64,000 nt of DNA from assembly GCF_004364775.1 (NCBI RefSeq), contig NZ_SOAL01000002.1:124001-188000 (forward strand), read 5' to 3'. Below are positions 50,972-59,835 of the stretch, piece after piece (within the stretch, counting starts at the first letter, position 1; every line of letters begins with the position of its first letter). The position numbers and the translations under genes are program-made. The DNA is from Comamonas sp. JUb58 (lineage in GTDB: Bacteria > Pseudomonadota > Gammaproteobacteria > Burkholderiales > Burkholderiaceae_C). The notes beneath the pieces were generated by a model. That model worked only from the letters and a program-made list of their open reading frames with translations, was not told where the DNA came from and did not search any database.

Positions 50972-52609
50972 TTAGAACTGCTCGTTCTCGCCCAGATAGC
51001 GCCACTGCCCCACCGGCAGATTGCCCAGCACCACCTTGCCGATGCGGATGCGCTTCAAGCCCACCACAAACAGGCCCACGGCCTCGCACATGCGGCGGAT
51101 CTGGCGCTTCTTGCCTTCGCGCAGCACAAAGCGCAGCTGCTCGGGGTTTTGCCATTCCACACCAGCGGGCAGCAGGGCTTCGCCATCCAGGGACAGGCCA
51201 TGGCGCAGCAGCGCCAGCTTGTCTTCAGGGAAGTGCTGCTGCACATCCTGCTCGACGGCGCCATAGGTCACGCGCACCAGGTATTCCTTCTCAACCTCGG
51301 AATCCTCGCCAATGATGTGCTTGGCAATGCGGCCGTCCTGGGTCATCACCAAGAGACCGATCGAGTCGATATCCAGACGGCCGCAAGGGGCCAGGCCCTT
51401 GAGCTGGCTGAAGTTGAAGCGGGTCTTGCTGTGGTCCTCGCGCCAGTGGTTGGGCGGGTTGACCAGCACCACCGCTGGCTCATGGCCGTCTTCGGCCTGG
51501 CCGCTGACATAGCCCATGGGCTTGTTGATCAGAATCGTCACCTGCTGGGCCTGCAGATCCTGCGCTTCACGCCGGATCTCGATCTTGTCGGTCAGCTCCA
51601 CCAGCTGGCCCATCGTCGCGACTTCGCCATTGACCAGCACCCAGCCGTTCTCGATCCAGGCATCGCCCTCGCGGCGTGAGCACAGGCCCAGGTCAGACAT
51701 GCGCTTGTTCACGCGCACCTGGCCTTCGGCCTTCAGCTGCTCATTCTGGGCCTGGGCCTTGGCGGTCTGCATCGTGCGCTGGGGCGCATCGGCGCGCCAG
51801 ACGTTCGATGGCATCTCCCGGCGTGGTGGTGGGCCGTCCCGGCGCGGGGCTTCGTCGCGTGGACGCTCCGAGCGGAAGCCATCCTGGCGTGGGCCGGCGC
51901 CAAAGGAACGGGGTCCGCCCTCACGTGGGCCGCCCTCGCGGGGGCCGTCCGAGCGGGGGCCAAAACCACGGGGACCGTCATTGCGGCGGTCATCCTGGCG
52001 CGGGCCAAAGCCACGTGGGCCGTCGTTACGGCGGTCGTCCTGGCGGGGGCCAAAGCCACGTGGGCCGTCGTTGCGGCGGTCGTCCTGGCGCGGGCCTGCG
52101 GGGCGGCGGCCATCCTGGCGCGGGTCACGCGATCCGGCACCTACGGAGACAAAGTCACCGCGCCCGGCATAGGGGCGCGCGGCATCGGAGCGACCTGCAT
52201 AAGGGCGCGCATCGTCACGGCGGCCACCATCAGCGCGGTCGCCAAAACGGCGTTCCTGGCCATAGCCACCGCCGCGTGCCTCACCACGGCCAAAACCGCC
52301 GTCGCGGCTGTCGCGGCCGGGCCAGCTATCCCGGCTGCCACGCTCACCCCGGTTGTCGCGTGCGTCACGACCATCGCGGCTATCACGGCTGTCCCTGCCG
52401 CCTCGGTTGTCGCTGAATCGGCTGTCGCCGCCAGCACGGGGCCCTGTAGGGCGAGGGCCACCAGCTGAACGCGGACGGTCCGCACCCGGCCCTCCGTCAC
52501 GGCCACGCGCCACAGGAGCGGGCGCGGGTTTGCGGGTCAGGGTGAGTTTTTTGCGGCCTTCGCCATCGTCGGCGGCAGGCGAATCAGCTGGAGAGCGGGG
52601 ATTTGACAT
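50972..52609 (-). CDS. RluF/RluB-type 23S rRNA pseudouridine synthase with disordered N-terminal extension
   Basis: The 545-residue protein has its catalytic part in the last 250 residues. An S4 RNA-binding domain (VRVNKRMSDLGLCSRREGDA) precedes the RsuA-family synthase domain with catalytic Asp in APCGRLDIDSIGLLVMTQDG. The closing EGKKRQIRRMCEAVGLFV and LPVGQWRYL resemble RluF more than RluB. It isomerises a uridine near 2604/2605 of 23S rRNA. Residues 1-270 are low-complexity Arg/Gly/Asp/Pro with three 15-residue repeats (PRQDDRRNDGPRGFG), about doubling the usual size. Such RG-rich tails often bind RNA. Confidence 0.85.
   Translation of the reverse strand: MSNPRSPADSPAADDGEGRKKLTLTRKPAPAPVARGRDGGPGADRPRSAGGPRPTGPRAGGDSRFSDNRGGRDSRDSRDGRDARDNRGERGSRDSWPGRDSRDGGFGRGEARGGGYGQERRFGDRADGGRRDDARPYAGRSDAARPYAGRGDFVSVGAGSRDPRQDGRRPAGPRQDDRRNDGPRGFGPRQDDRRNDGPRGFGPRQDDRRNDGPRGFGPRSDGPREGGPREGGPRSFGAGPRQDGFRSERPRDEAPRRDGPPPRREMPSNVWRADAPQRTMQTAKAQAQNEQLKAEGQVRVNKRMSDLGLCSRREGDAWIENGWVLVNGEVATMGQLVELTDKIEIRREAQDLQAQQVTILINKPMGYVSGQAEDGHEPAVVLVNPPNHWREDHSKTRFNFSQLKGLAPCGRLDIDSIGLLVMTQDGRIAKHIIGEDSEVEKEYLVRVTYGAVEQDVQQHFPEDKLALLRHGLSLDGEALLPAGVEWQNPEQLRFVLREGKKRQIRRMCEAVGLFVVGLKRIRIGKVVLGNLPVGQWRYLGENEQF
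51961..52095. repeat. Three tandem 45-bp repeats inside the pseudouridine synthase gene
   Basis: Units start at 51961, 52006 and 52051 and differ at a few bases. Each encodes 15 residues (RQDDRRNDGPRGFGP), so copy-number changes would keep the frame. Confidence 0.85.
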
Positions 52610-52942
52610 AGCCCGCTATTGTCGCGTGTCTTGCCATTCCAAGCGGGGCGCACGGCTATGGCGTCTGTGGATAAGTCTGTGCACAAAGAAGGGCAGGCAC
52701 CCTGCCTGTTTTTTCAGCAGCGCTTACAACTTGGCCCCTTACTTACGTAAATGCCTGGCCGCTGGCCATGCGCCTCCGCATTCCCACCGCTATCGCCCAG
52801 CATCACAGCCCGCCAAGCCCCTGCCCATGCGGCTTGGCGCGATATGCATCGGAATGCGTACAGATGTGAGCACTGCAAGCGCGCTTAAAAACAGCAATTA
52901 TTGAGGCGTAGCATGGACTTATTCATTATTGAGGAGATAAGA
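52610..52942. other. Non-coding region with a terminator-like hairpin
   Basis: About 330 bp lie between the divergent pseudouridine synthase and the small lipoprotein gene. It holds a consensus DnaA box (TGTGGATAA at 52666) and the hairpin at 52692. The last part is AT-richer and should contain the lipoprotein promoter. No open frame of interest was seen. Confidence 0.55.
52692..52714 (+). terminator. Orphan intrinsic terminator
   Basis: GGCAGG-CAC-CCTGCC followed by TG and six T on the plus strand. No plus-strand gene lies just upstream, so it could end a short untranslated RNA starting near 52610. Confidence 0.5.
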
Positions 52943-53170
52943 ATGAAGACCACCACCACCCCAAGCACCCCACGCCATGCGCTGTACTGGCTGCCTGCCG
53001 CCGTTCTGGTCCTGGGCGTTGCGGCTTTGAGCGGTTGCGACAAGGGCGCCTCCAATGCGCCAATGCCACGGGCAACGCCGGACAACACGACGCCCGGTGG
53101 CTCGATGCCCGCACCGCCGCCTGCAGGTGCAACGCCAGAAACACCCGCAGCGCCAGCCACAAAGCCTTAA
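52943..53170 (+). CDS. Small proline-rich lipoprotein
   Basis: A 75-residue precursor. A hydrophobic signal (YWLPAAVLVLGVAALSGC) with lipobox LSGC gives lipidated Cys32. The mature 44 residues are Pro/Ala/Thr/Gly-rich (PAPPPAGATPETPAAPATKP) and probably extended. The function is unknown; such peptides may act as cell-envelope spacers. The start at 52943 has an excellent ribosome site (GAGGAG, 7 bases away), so the upstream in-frame ATG at 52901 is rejected. It is convergent with the Crp/Fnr gene. Confidence 0.75.
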   Translation: MKTTTTPSTPRHALYWLPAAVLVLGVAALSGCDKGASNAPMPRATPDNTTPGGSMPAPPPAGATPETPAAPATKP

Positions 53171-53183
53171 AAGCTGGGTAAGT

Positions 53184-53924
53184 CTAGAGATCGAAATCTG
53201 CCCGTTGCGGCTTGACCAGCCAGCCCTGCCCGCGCAGGGCCTGCAGATCGAGCACGCGCAGGCCGCCGTATTCAATGCGGATAAAGCCCTGGTGCTGCAA
53301 AGCGGCCAGGGCTTCGTTCACCCGCTGGCGCGACAGGCCCACCAGGTAGGCCAGCTCCTGCTGCGTGATGCGCAGCACATCGCTGACGCCTGGGCAGAGC
53401 ACGGGGTTGAACAAGGCGGCCAGGGTGCGGGCCACCCGTTCTTCGGGCCGGTTCAGGCGGTCAATCTCGCGTGCGCTGATGAACTGCGCCAGCCGCTCGT
53501 TGAGCTGGTGCATCACAAAGCGGTTAAAGCCTAGCGAATGGTCCAGCAGCCAATGGAAGGCATCGACCGGAATACCGCAGACGGAGCTTTTGCGCAGTGC
53601 CTGGATGTCGTAGCGGTAGATCTCGCGCTTCAGCGCCGTGCCCTCGCCAAACCAGCCGGTGCGCGGCAGGCCGGCAAAGGTCATGGTGCGGCCCTCGCTG
53701 TCTTCGGCGCTCATCTTGAGCAGGCCCTCGATCACACCAAACCAGTAGGTCACCGGCTTGCCCACGCGGCAGACATACTCGCCCGGCTCGGCCTCAGTCA
53801 CCATCAGCTGGCGCACGGCGTATTCGCGCTCGGCAGGCTGCAGAACGGGGATCCAGGGGATATCGGCCACTTCCGCAGCATGCGGGGCACGGCGGCGTTG
53901 GTAGAGAGAGGCATGCGGGCTCAT
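53184..53924 (-). CDS. Crp/Fnr-family transcriptional regulator
   Basis: The 246-residue regulator has an N-terminal cyclic-nucleotide-binding-type beta-barrel (EAEPGEYVCRVGKPVTYWFG, GEGTALKREIYRYDIQA), a long dimer helix and a C-terminal winged helix with ITQQELAYLVGLSRQRVNEA. There is no N-terminal Fnr-type cysteine cluster, so oxygen sensing by an Fe-S centre is unlikely. The Crp phosphate-binding RSA motif was not recognised, so the effector is uncertain. The start was set at 53924, where a normal N-terminus begins. The upstream gene on the other strand (DUF4822) is divergent and could be a target. Confidence 0.85.
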   Translation of the reverse strand: MSPHASLYQRRRAPHAAEVADIPWIPVLQPAEREYAVRQLMVTEAEPGEYVCRVGKPVTYWFGVIEGLLKMSAEDSEGRTMTFAGLPRTGWFGEGTALKREIYRYDIQALRKSSVCGIPVDAFHWLLDHSLGFNRFVMHQLNERLAQFISAREIDRLNRPEERVARTLAALFNPVLCPGVSDVLRITQQELAYLVGLSRQRVNEALAALQHQGFIRIEYGGLRVLDLQALRGQGWLVKPQRADFDL

Positions 53925-54058
53925 GGCGGCCAAGAATGCACGAGGCCGCACAGGCTGCAAAGAGGGGCGCTACCAGGGTTGGCCCTGCACTTGTCACCTG
54001 CGCAGCAAGTAGGTTCTGCACAACAGGCGGCCCGCTAGACTGGAGCGTTCATCGCTCA

Positions 54059-54601
54059 ATGACTATCCAATCTCCCATGTCCGATCTGAACCGCCCCCAC
54101 TCCCCCATCGCAGCCCTGGCGTTGGCCGCCGCACTGCTGGCCCCTGGCCATGCGCTTGCCGCCCCTGCTTGCGCTGCAGCATCGCCCGATGCCCAGGTGC
54201 TGGCTGGCAAAACCTGGCTCACCACCGCCGTCTACGAAGGCGATGACCGCAGCAGCAACCTGGTGGAACGCTACCCCGGCGTCGTCGGCATCTCGCTCTG
54301 GGATGCCTGCAGCAACCGCTACGAATACTTTGACCCTGCCACCGGCCGCTCGCGCAGCCAGCAAGGCGGCGCTGGCTGGTTCTTCTTTACCGGCGACCGC
54401 CAGTACCAGCACACGGTATCCGACAACGGCACCCAGCTGCGCCGCAAGATGGAGGTGATCAATACCACCGAATTCACCTACTCGCGCCAGGTCCCCAAGG
54501 ACATGCGCGAGGGCCAACCGCTGGTCACCATCCATGTGGTGCACACGCCCTATACCGGTGCTTTCCAGGTGCAGCCCAGCGCCGGCATCGGCCGCCAATA
54601 G
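54059..54601 (+). CDS. DUF4822 family exported protein
   Basis: The 180-residue precursor has a hydrophobic signal (IAALALAAALLAPGHALA). The mature region has the DUF4822 pattern WLTTAVYEGDDRSSNLVERY, GISLWDACSNRYEYFDPATG and FTYSRQVPKDM. A C-terminal VHTPYTGAF matches the family end. It is probably periplasmic, beta-rich and of unknown function; some relatives are described as MoaF-like lipocalin folds. Starts at 54059 and 54077 are both possible; 54059 has GGAG upstream. It is divergent from the Crp/Fnr gene and 87 bp before the acyl-CoA-binding protein gene. Confidence 0.75.
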   Translation: MTIQSPMSDLNRPHSPIAALALAAALLAPGHALAAPACAAASPDAQVLAGKTWLTTAVYEGDDRSSNLVERYPGVVGISLWDACSNRYEYFDPATGRSRSQQGGAGWFFFTGDRQYQHTVSDNGTQLRRKMEVINTTEFTYSRQVPKDMREGQPLVTIHVVHTPYTGAFQVQPSAGIGRQ

Positions 54602-54688
54602 TCTGCCGCCAAGGCCGTGCTGCGGCCTGGCCGCAGCTACACTGGCAGCCTTGCGCACCGCCCCTTAACCCAACCCCAAGAGGTCCCC

Positions 54689-54943
54689 ATGTCCGATCTG
54701 AACACCGCCTTTGAAGCCGCCAAGGAAGCCGCCCTGAACATGAGCGAGCGCCCCGACAACCAGACCCTGCTGAAGCTCTACGGTCTGTACAAGCAAGGCG
54801 CCCATGGCGACAACAACGAGCCCAAGCCCGGCTTCACCGACTTTGTCGCCTCGGCCAAGTGGAACGCCTGGAACCAGTGCAAGGGCATGGCGCAGGATGA
54901 TGCGAAGCAGCAATACATCGACATGATCCAAGAGCTCCTGTAA
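54689..54943 (+). CDS. Acyl-CoA-binding protein
   Basis: The 84-residue four-helix ACBP binds long-chain acyl-CoA in the cytosol. The typical ligand residues are present in LLKLYGLYKQGAHGDNN (Tyr and Lys), and AKWNAWNQCKGM holds the conserved Trp/Lys region. The length matches the eukaryotic and bacterial family (about 85). Bacterial ACBPs are patchily distributed. Nearby acyl-CoA ligases (56115 and 63369) make a shared acyl-CoA role plausible, though the gene is separately transcribed. The ATG is preceded by AAGAGG. Confidence 0.92.
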   Translation: MSDLNTAFEAAKEAALNMSERPDNQTLLKLYGLYKQGAHGDNNEPKPGFTDFVASAKWNAWNQCKGMAQDDAKQQYIDMIQELL

Positions 54944-54959
54944 GAGGAACTTTGAAGAC

Positions 54960-55928
54960 TCAGAGCTGCTGGCGGAAAAACGCCAGCACCTCGGCCGCCC
55001 AGCGCTTTTGAAAAGCGCTGCGCTCAAAGCCCGGCGGGTCACTGCAGATCTCCGGCGCCGCAGCGGCCAGCTGCGCACTGCAGGGCGCCAAAAACGCAAA
55101 GTGCGCAGCCCCTGCCACCACTTGCACGGTCGGTTTGGCAGACTTGCCGGCAGGCAGCCATTTAGCCAGCGCCTGCACAGCGCCCGCAGGCACTCCCTCC
55201 CCACCTTGTTCTGAGGCCCAGAGCTGCAGCGGCAGCTTGAGCTTTTCCAAACCACTGCTGGCACCAAAGGCGGCCAGCGGATCGGCCAGCACCATGGCCT
55301 TGATGCGGGGCTCCGGCTGGGGCTTCAGCGCAGGGATCTGTCCTTGTGCGATGGCCTGGCACATGGGCGATTGCGGCTCCGGGCAATGGCCTGCCAGCTG
55401 CGCAAAATCCGGCTTGGCACCGGCCAGCACCAGGCCGGTATAGGCCCCGCGTGAAAAGCCCAAAAAACCAATGCGCTGCGCATCCAGCACGGCGCTCCAG
55501 CGGCGGTCTGCCAGCACGCCATCGATAGCGCGGCGCACATCGGCGGGCCGCGCCTCCAGTGCTGCAAAGCTGCCACCTTGGGCCAGGTTCAGGGCTGAAT
55601 CCAGGCTGTGGTTCAGGCTCAGTACGGCGATGCCGCCATCGGCGAGCGCTGCGGCCATGTTCCAGTGGCTGAGCGCGCTGCCCGCATAGCCATGCGAGAT
55701 GACGACCAAAGGCAGCTTGCCGCTGGCAGCAACCGGGCAATCCTCAGTGGCCATGACCTCAAAAGGCCCGCGCTTCAACGGCGCAGGCGGCTGGGCGCAA
55801 GGCGTCCAGAACATGGCTTGCAGCGGCGGCTCGCCCGCCAATGTCAGCCGCTGCAGGCCCGCGCTGTGTGCTGCCCAAGCGCCGCCCGCCAACAGCGCTG
55901 CCAGCAGCGCGGATCGACCTATTCCCAT
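54960..55928 (-). CDS. Exported alpha/beta hydrolase (PAF-acetylhydrolase/dienelactone-hydrolase-like)
   Basis: The 322-residue protein has an N-terminal signal (SALLAALLAGGAWAAHSAG). The hydrolase fold shows the oxyanion strand LPLVVISHGYAGS and the nucleophile elbow IGFLGFSRGAYTG. The acid is probably in KAMVLADPLAAFGA and the His in VQVVAGAAHFAFLA. Several Cys pairs (FWTPC, TEDCPVA, HCPEPQSPMC, APCSAQ) suggest a disulfide-stabilised periplasmic enzyme. Substrate unknown. The ATG at 55928 has a strong GGAGGGAGA ribosome site. It is convergent with the ACBP gene. Confidence 0.8.
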   Translation of the reverse strand: MGIGRSALLAALLAGGAWAAHSAGLQRLTLAGEPPLQAMFWTPCAQPPAPLKRGPFEVMATEDCPVAASGKLPLVVISHGYAGSALSHWNMAAALADGGIAVLSLNHSLDSALNLAQGGSFAALEARPADVRRAIDGVLADRRWSAVLDAQRIGFLGFSRGAYTGLVLAGAKPDFAQLAGHCPEPQSPMCQAIAQGQIPALKPQPEPRIKAMVLADPLAAFGASSGLEKLKLPLQLWASEQGGEGVPAGAVQALAKWLPAGKSAKPTVQVVAGAAHFAFLAPCSAQLAAAAPEICSDPPGFERSAFQKRWAAEVLAFFRQQL

Positions 55929-56114
55929 TCGGTATCTCCCTCCATCCAGCCCCAGCGCTGGAATATTTGCCTGCCGCAGGAAAGTACCTACAGCGTTTTC
56001 CCGCAGATTGTCGTCATAAAGACAAAACAACGTCAAAGCTGAATCTACATTCGGTTTCAACAGGACGCAAGGCATGGCACTTGTGATCTACAAAAAACGG
56101 CATAGGAGACAACC

Positions 56115-58061
56115 ATGTCAACGACATTTCCCAAGCTATTGCTGCAGCACGCTGCCAATCGGCCCGAGGCCGCAGCATTGCGTGAAAAGGAATACGGCAT
56201 TTGGCAAAGCTATAGCTGGTCCGAGCTGGCCGTGATGGTCGCCAAGATTGCCGCAGGCCTGTCGCAAGCCGGCCTGGCGCGCGGCGAGCACCTGGTGCTG
56301 ATGGGTGCCAACCGCCCCCGGCTTTATGCCAGCATGCTGGCCGCCCAGTCGATTGGCGCCATCCCTGTGCCGCTGTACCAAGATGCGGTAGCGGCCGAAT
56401 GCGTGTTTCCGCTGAACAATGCCGAAGTGCGTTTTTGCCTGGTCGAAGACCAGGAGCAGGTCGACAAGCTGCTGGAGTTGCGCGAGCACTGCCCGCAGAT
56501 CAGCCATGTCTACTACGACGACCCACGAGGCCTGCGCAACTACGAAGAGCCCGGCCTGGCCTCGCTCGACAGCCTGATCGCCAGCGGCGAGACCTTTGTG
56601 GCGGCCAACCCCGGCTGGTTCCAGCAGCAGGTCGATGCCACCAACAACGGCGATGTGGCGGCGATGTTCTTCACCTCCGGCACCACCGGCAACCCCAAGG
56701 GCGTGGTGCACACGCATAGCTCCTTGCTGGAGAGCGCCTCCGCCGGCGCCGAGTTTGAAAAGCTCGGCCATGGCGAGGAAGTGCTGGCCTACCTGCCCCC
56801 GGCCTGGATCGGCCAGAACATCTTCAGCTACTCGCAATGGCTGGCCTGCGGCTATGTGGTGAACTGCCCCGAGTCCAATGCCACCGTGCAGATCGACCTC
56901 AAGGAAGTCGGCCCCACCTACTACTTTGCGCCGCCGCGCGTGTTCGAAGGCATCCTCACCAGCGTGATGATCCGCATGGAAGACGCCGGCCTCATCAAGC
57001 GCAAGATGTTCCACCACTTCATGGCGGTGGCCAAGCGCGTCGGTCCGGCGCTGCGCGATGGCAAGCCGGTGAGCCTCTTGGACAAGATCAGCTACAAGCT
57101 GGGCGACCTGATGGTGTTTGGCCCGCTGCGCAACAACATGGGCTTCAGCCGCGTGCGCGTGGCCTATACGGCCGGTGAAGCGATTGGCCCCGATCTGTTC
57201 AGCTTCTTCCGCTCCATCGGCATCAACCTCAAGCAGCTCTACGGCTCGACCGAGACCGCCGTGTTCGTCTGCATCCAGCCCGACAACCAGGTGTTTGCCG
57301 ATACCGTGGGCAACCCGATTCGCGGCGTCGAGATCAAGATGGCCGAGAACGGCGAGATCCTGGTCAAGTCACCCGGCTTGCTCAAGGAGTACTACAAGAA
57401 CCCCAAGGCGACCGCCGAGGTGCTGAGTGAAGACGGCTGGTACCACACCAGCGATGCCGGCTTCATGGACAAGAGCGGCCAGCTCAAGATCATCGACCGC
57501 GTCAAGGACGTGGGCCGCTTGAAGGGCGGCAGCAACGACGGCGCCATGTTTGCGCCCAAGTATGTCGAGAACAAGCTCAAGTTCTTCCCCTTCATCAAGG
57601 AAGCTGTGGCCTTGGGTGATGGGCGCGAGAAGGTCTGCGCGATGATCAACATCGACTTCGAGGCCGTGGGCAACTGGGCCGAGCGCCAGAACCTGCCCTA
57701 CGCCGGCTACACCGACCTGGCGCAAAAGCCGCAGGTCTACACCTTGATCCAGAACTGCGTCGAGAAAGTCAATGCCGACCTGGCCACCGATGCCATGCTG
57801 GCTGGCAGCCAGGTGACGCGCTTCCTGATCCTGCACAAGGAGCTGGATGCCGATGACGGCGAGCTGACCCGTACCAACAAGGTGCGCCGTGGCTTTATCG
57901 CCGACAAGTACGGCGTGCTGGTCGATGCGCTCTACGCCGGGCGCAGCGAGCAGTTCATCGAGACCCAGGTGAAGTTCGAAGACGGCCGCACCGGCAGCGT
58001 CAGCGCCACCTTGAAGATCGCCGACAGCAAGACCTTTGCGCCGCTGAAGTCGGTTGCCTGA
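56115..58061 (+). CDS. AMP-forming acyl-CoA synthetase (long-chain/FadD-like)
   Basis: The 648-residue ANL-superfamily ligase makes acyl-CoA from a carboxylic acid, ATP and CoA. The P-loop is AAMFFTSGTTGNPKGVVHTH. The A5 motif is LYGSTETAVF, and DGWYHTSDAGFMDKSGQLKI is the A7/A8 region. The length and N-terminus resemble long-chain acyl-CoA synthetases, but the genetic context with an amino-acid-type ABC transporter suggests an aromatic or branched substrate. It has a good RBS (AGGAGA) and is the first gene of a seven-gene operon; livG starts 25 bp after its stop. Confidence 0.9.
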   Translation: MSTTFPKLLLQHAANRPEAAALREKEYGIWQSYSWSELAVMVAKIAAGLSQAGLARGEHLVLMGANRPRLYASMLAAQSIGAIPVPLYQDAVAAECVFPLNNAEVRFCLVEDQEQVDKLLELREHCPQISHVYYDDPRGLRNYEEPGLASLDSLIASGETFVAANPGWFQQQVDATNNGDVAAMFFTSGTTGNPKGVVHTHSSLLESASAGAEFEKLGHGEEVLAYLPPAWIGQNIFSYSQWLACGYVVNCPESNATVQIDLKEVGPTYYFAPPRVFEGILTSVMIRMEDAGLIKRKMFHHFMAVAKRVGPALRDGKPVSLLDKISYKLGDLMVFGPLRNNMGFSRVRVAYTAGEAIGPDLFSFFRSIGINLKQLYGSTETAVFVCIQPDNQVFADTVGNPIRGVEIKMAENGEILVKSPGLLKEYYKNPKATAEVLSEDGWYHTSDAGFMDKSGQLKIIDRVKDVGRLKGGSNDGAMFAPKYVENKLKFFPFIKEAVALGDGREKVCAMINIDFEAVGNWAERQNLPYAGYTDLAQKPQVYTLIQNCVEKVNADLATDAMLAGSQVTRFLILHKELDADDGELTRTNKVRRGFIADKYGVLVDALYAGRSEQFIETQVKFEDGRTGSVSATLKIADSKTFAPLKSVA

Positions 58062-58086
58062 GCGCCCAGCCAAGAGAAAGCCACCC

Positions 58087-58869
58087 ATGAGCAAAAAAAT
58101 CGGTGACGTCATTCTTGACATCAAGAACATCAGCCTGCGCTTTGGCGGCGTCAAGGCGCTGACGGATATCTCCTTCAACGTCAAAGAGCACGAGATCCGC
58201 TCCATCATCGGCCCCAACGGCGCCGGCAAGAGCTCCATGCTCAACTGCATCAACGGCGTCTACACGCCGTCGGAAGGCGCCATCAGCTTTCGCGGCCAGA
58301 CCTTTGCGCACATGAACAGCCGCCAGGTCGCCGAGATGGGCGTGGCCCGCACCTTCCAGAACCTGGCGCTGTTCAAGGGCATGAGCGTGATCGACAACAT
58401 CATGACCGGCCGCAACCTGAAGATCAAAAGCAACCTGCTGATGCAGGCGCTGCGCCTGGGCCCGGCCCAGCGCGAGGAGATCCAGCAGCGCGAGTTTGTC
58501 GAGCACATCATCGACTTTCTGGAGATCCAGGCCTTCCGCAAGACACCCGTGGGCCAGCTGCCCTACGGCCTGCAAAAGCGGGTCGATCTGGGCCGCGCGC
58601 TGGCGATGGAGCCCAAGGTGTTGCTGCTCGATGAGCCTATGGCCGGCATGAACGTCGAGGAAAAGCAGGACATGTGCCGCTTCATCCTCGATGTGAACGA
58701 CGAGTTCGGCACCACCATCGTGCTGATCGAGCACGACATGGGCGTGGTGATGGACATCTCCGACCGCGTGGTGGTGCTGGATTACGGCAAGAAGATCGGC
58801 GACGGCACGCCCGAAGAAGTCCGCAATAACGAAGATGTGATCCGCGCCTATCTGGGCGCAGGCCACTGA
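58087..58869 (+). CDS. livG: Branched-chain-type ABC transporter ATPase LivG
   Basis: The 260-residue cytosolic ATPase has Walker A in IIGPNGAGKSSMLNCINGVY, a Q-loop in ARTFQNLALF, the signature LPYGLQKRVDLGRALAMEP, Walker B VLLLDEPMAGMN and H-loop IVLIEHDMGVVMD. The C-terminus (GKKIGDGTPEEVRNNEDVIR) is typical of LivG. It pairs with LivF to power the LivH-LivM permease. The signature has KR where most have RR/EI, which is common in this subgroup. The operon position after the ligase suggests transport of its substrate, not of leucine. Confidence 0.92.
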   Translation: MSKKIGDVILDIKNISLRFGGVKALTDISFNVKEHEIRSIIGPNGAGKSSMLNCINGVYTPSEGAISFRGQTFAHMNSRQVAEMGVARTFQNLALFKGMSVIDNIMTGRNLKIKSNLLMQALRLGPAQREEIQQREFVEHIIDFLEIQAFRKTPVGQLPYGLQKRVDLGRALAMEPKVLLLDEPMAGMNVEEKQDMCRFILDVNDEFGTTIVLIEHDMGVVMDISDRVVVLDYGKKIGDGTPEEVRNNEDVIRAYLGAGH

Positions 58870-58891
58870 GCACAGACCCCAGGGGACCGCA

Positions 58892-59821
58892 ATGGCATTT
58901 TTTCTTGAAACTTTGTTTGGTGGCCTGATGGTGGGCATGCTCTACGCGCTCATCGCGCTGGGCTTTGTGCTGATCTTCAAGGCCTCGGGCGTCTTCAACT
59001 TCGCCATGGGCGCGATGGTGCTGTTTGCCGCGCTGGCCATGGCCCGCTTTTCGGAATGGATTCCGAAGTGGCTGGGCATGGAGCCCGGCGTGCTCAGCAT
59101 TGCGCTGGCGCTAGTCGTTGCCATGGTCATCATGGTCGGCGTGGCCTGGGCGATCGAGCGCTTTGCGCTGCGCTACCTCGTCAACCAGGAACCCATCGCG
59201 CTGCTGATGGCGACGCTGGGCATCGCCTACTTCCTCGACGGCCTGGGCCCGATGATCTTTGGCTCGGCCGTCTACAGCATCAATGTGGGCATGCCCAAGG
59301 ACCCCATGTTCGTCATGGAAAGCCTGTTCCAGGGCGGCGTGCTGATCAGCCAGGAAGACCTGTATGCCGCCGGCATTGCCGCCGTGCTGGTGCTGGTGCT
59401 GAGCGTGTTCTTCCAAAAGACCAAGACCGGCCGCGCCCTGCGCGCCGTGGCGGACGACCACCAGGCCGCCCAGTCCATCGGCATCCCGCTCTCGCGCATC
59501 TGGGTCATCGTCTGGTCGGTGGCCGGCTGCGTGGCGCTGGTGGTCGGCATCATCTGGGGCTCCAAGCTGGGCGTGCAGTACTCGCTGTCCCTGGTCGCCC
59601 TGAAGGCCTTGCCGGTCGTGATCCTGGGTGGCCTCACCTCGGTGCCCGGCGCCATCGTCGGCGGTCTGATCATCGGCGTGGGCGAGAAGCTCTCCGAGGT
59701 CTACCTGGGCCCCTATGTGGGCGGCGGTATCGAGACCTGGTTCGCCTACGGTCTGGCGCTGTGCTTCCTGCTGTTCCGTCCCCAAGGTTTGTTTGGCGAC
59801 AAAATTATTGACCGCGTGTAA
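58892..59821 (+). CDS. livH: Branched-chain-type ABC transporter permease LivH
   Basis: The 309-residue permease has about eight membrane segments. The N-terminus (TLFGGLMVGMLYALIALGFV) and the EAA-like loop LRAVADDHQAAQSIGIPLSR match LivH. The C-terminal SVPGAIVGGLIIGVGEKLSE is typical. It heterodimerises with LivM in the inner membrane. The gene is 22 bp after livG and 14 bp before livM. Confidence 0.93.
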   Translation: MAFFLETLFGGLMVGMLYALIALGFVLIFKASGVFNFAMGAMVLFAALAMARFSEWIPKWLGMEPGVLSIALALVVAMVIMVGVAWAIERFALRYLVNQEPIALLMATLGIAYFLDGLGPMIFGSAVYSINVGMPKDPMFVMESLFQGGVLISQEDLYAAGIAAVLVLVLSVFFQKTKTGRALRAVADDHQAAQSIGIPLSRIWVIVWSVAGCVALVVGIIWGSKLGVQYSLSLVALKALPVVILGGLTSVPGAIVGGLIIGVGEKLSEVYLGPYVGGGIETWFAYGLALCFLLFRPQGLFGDKIIDRV

Positions 59822-59835
59822 ACGGAGACTGAACT

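Noticed and set aside
56070..56114. Sigma-54-like TGGCAC before the acyl-CoA ligase gene
   Set aside because: The -12 part (TTGC at the right spacing) is absent, so no sigma-54 promoter is claimed.
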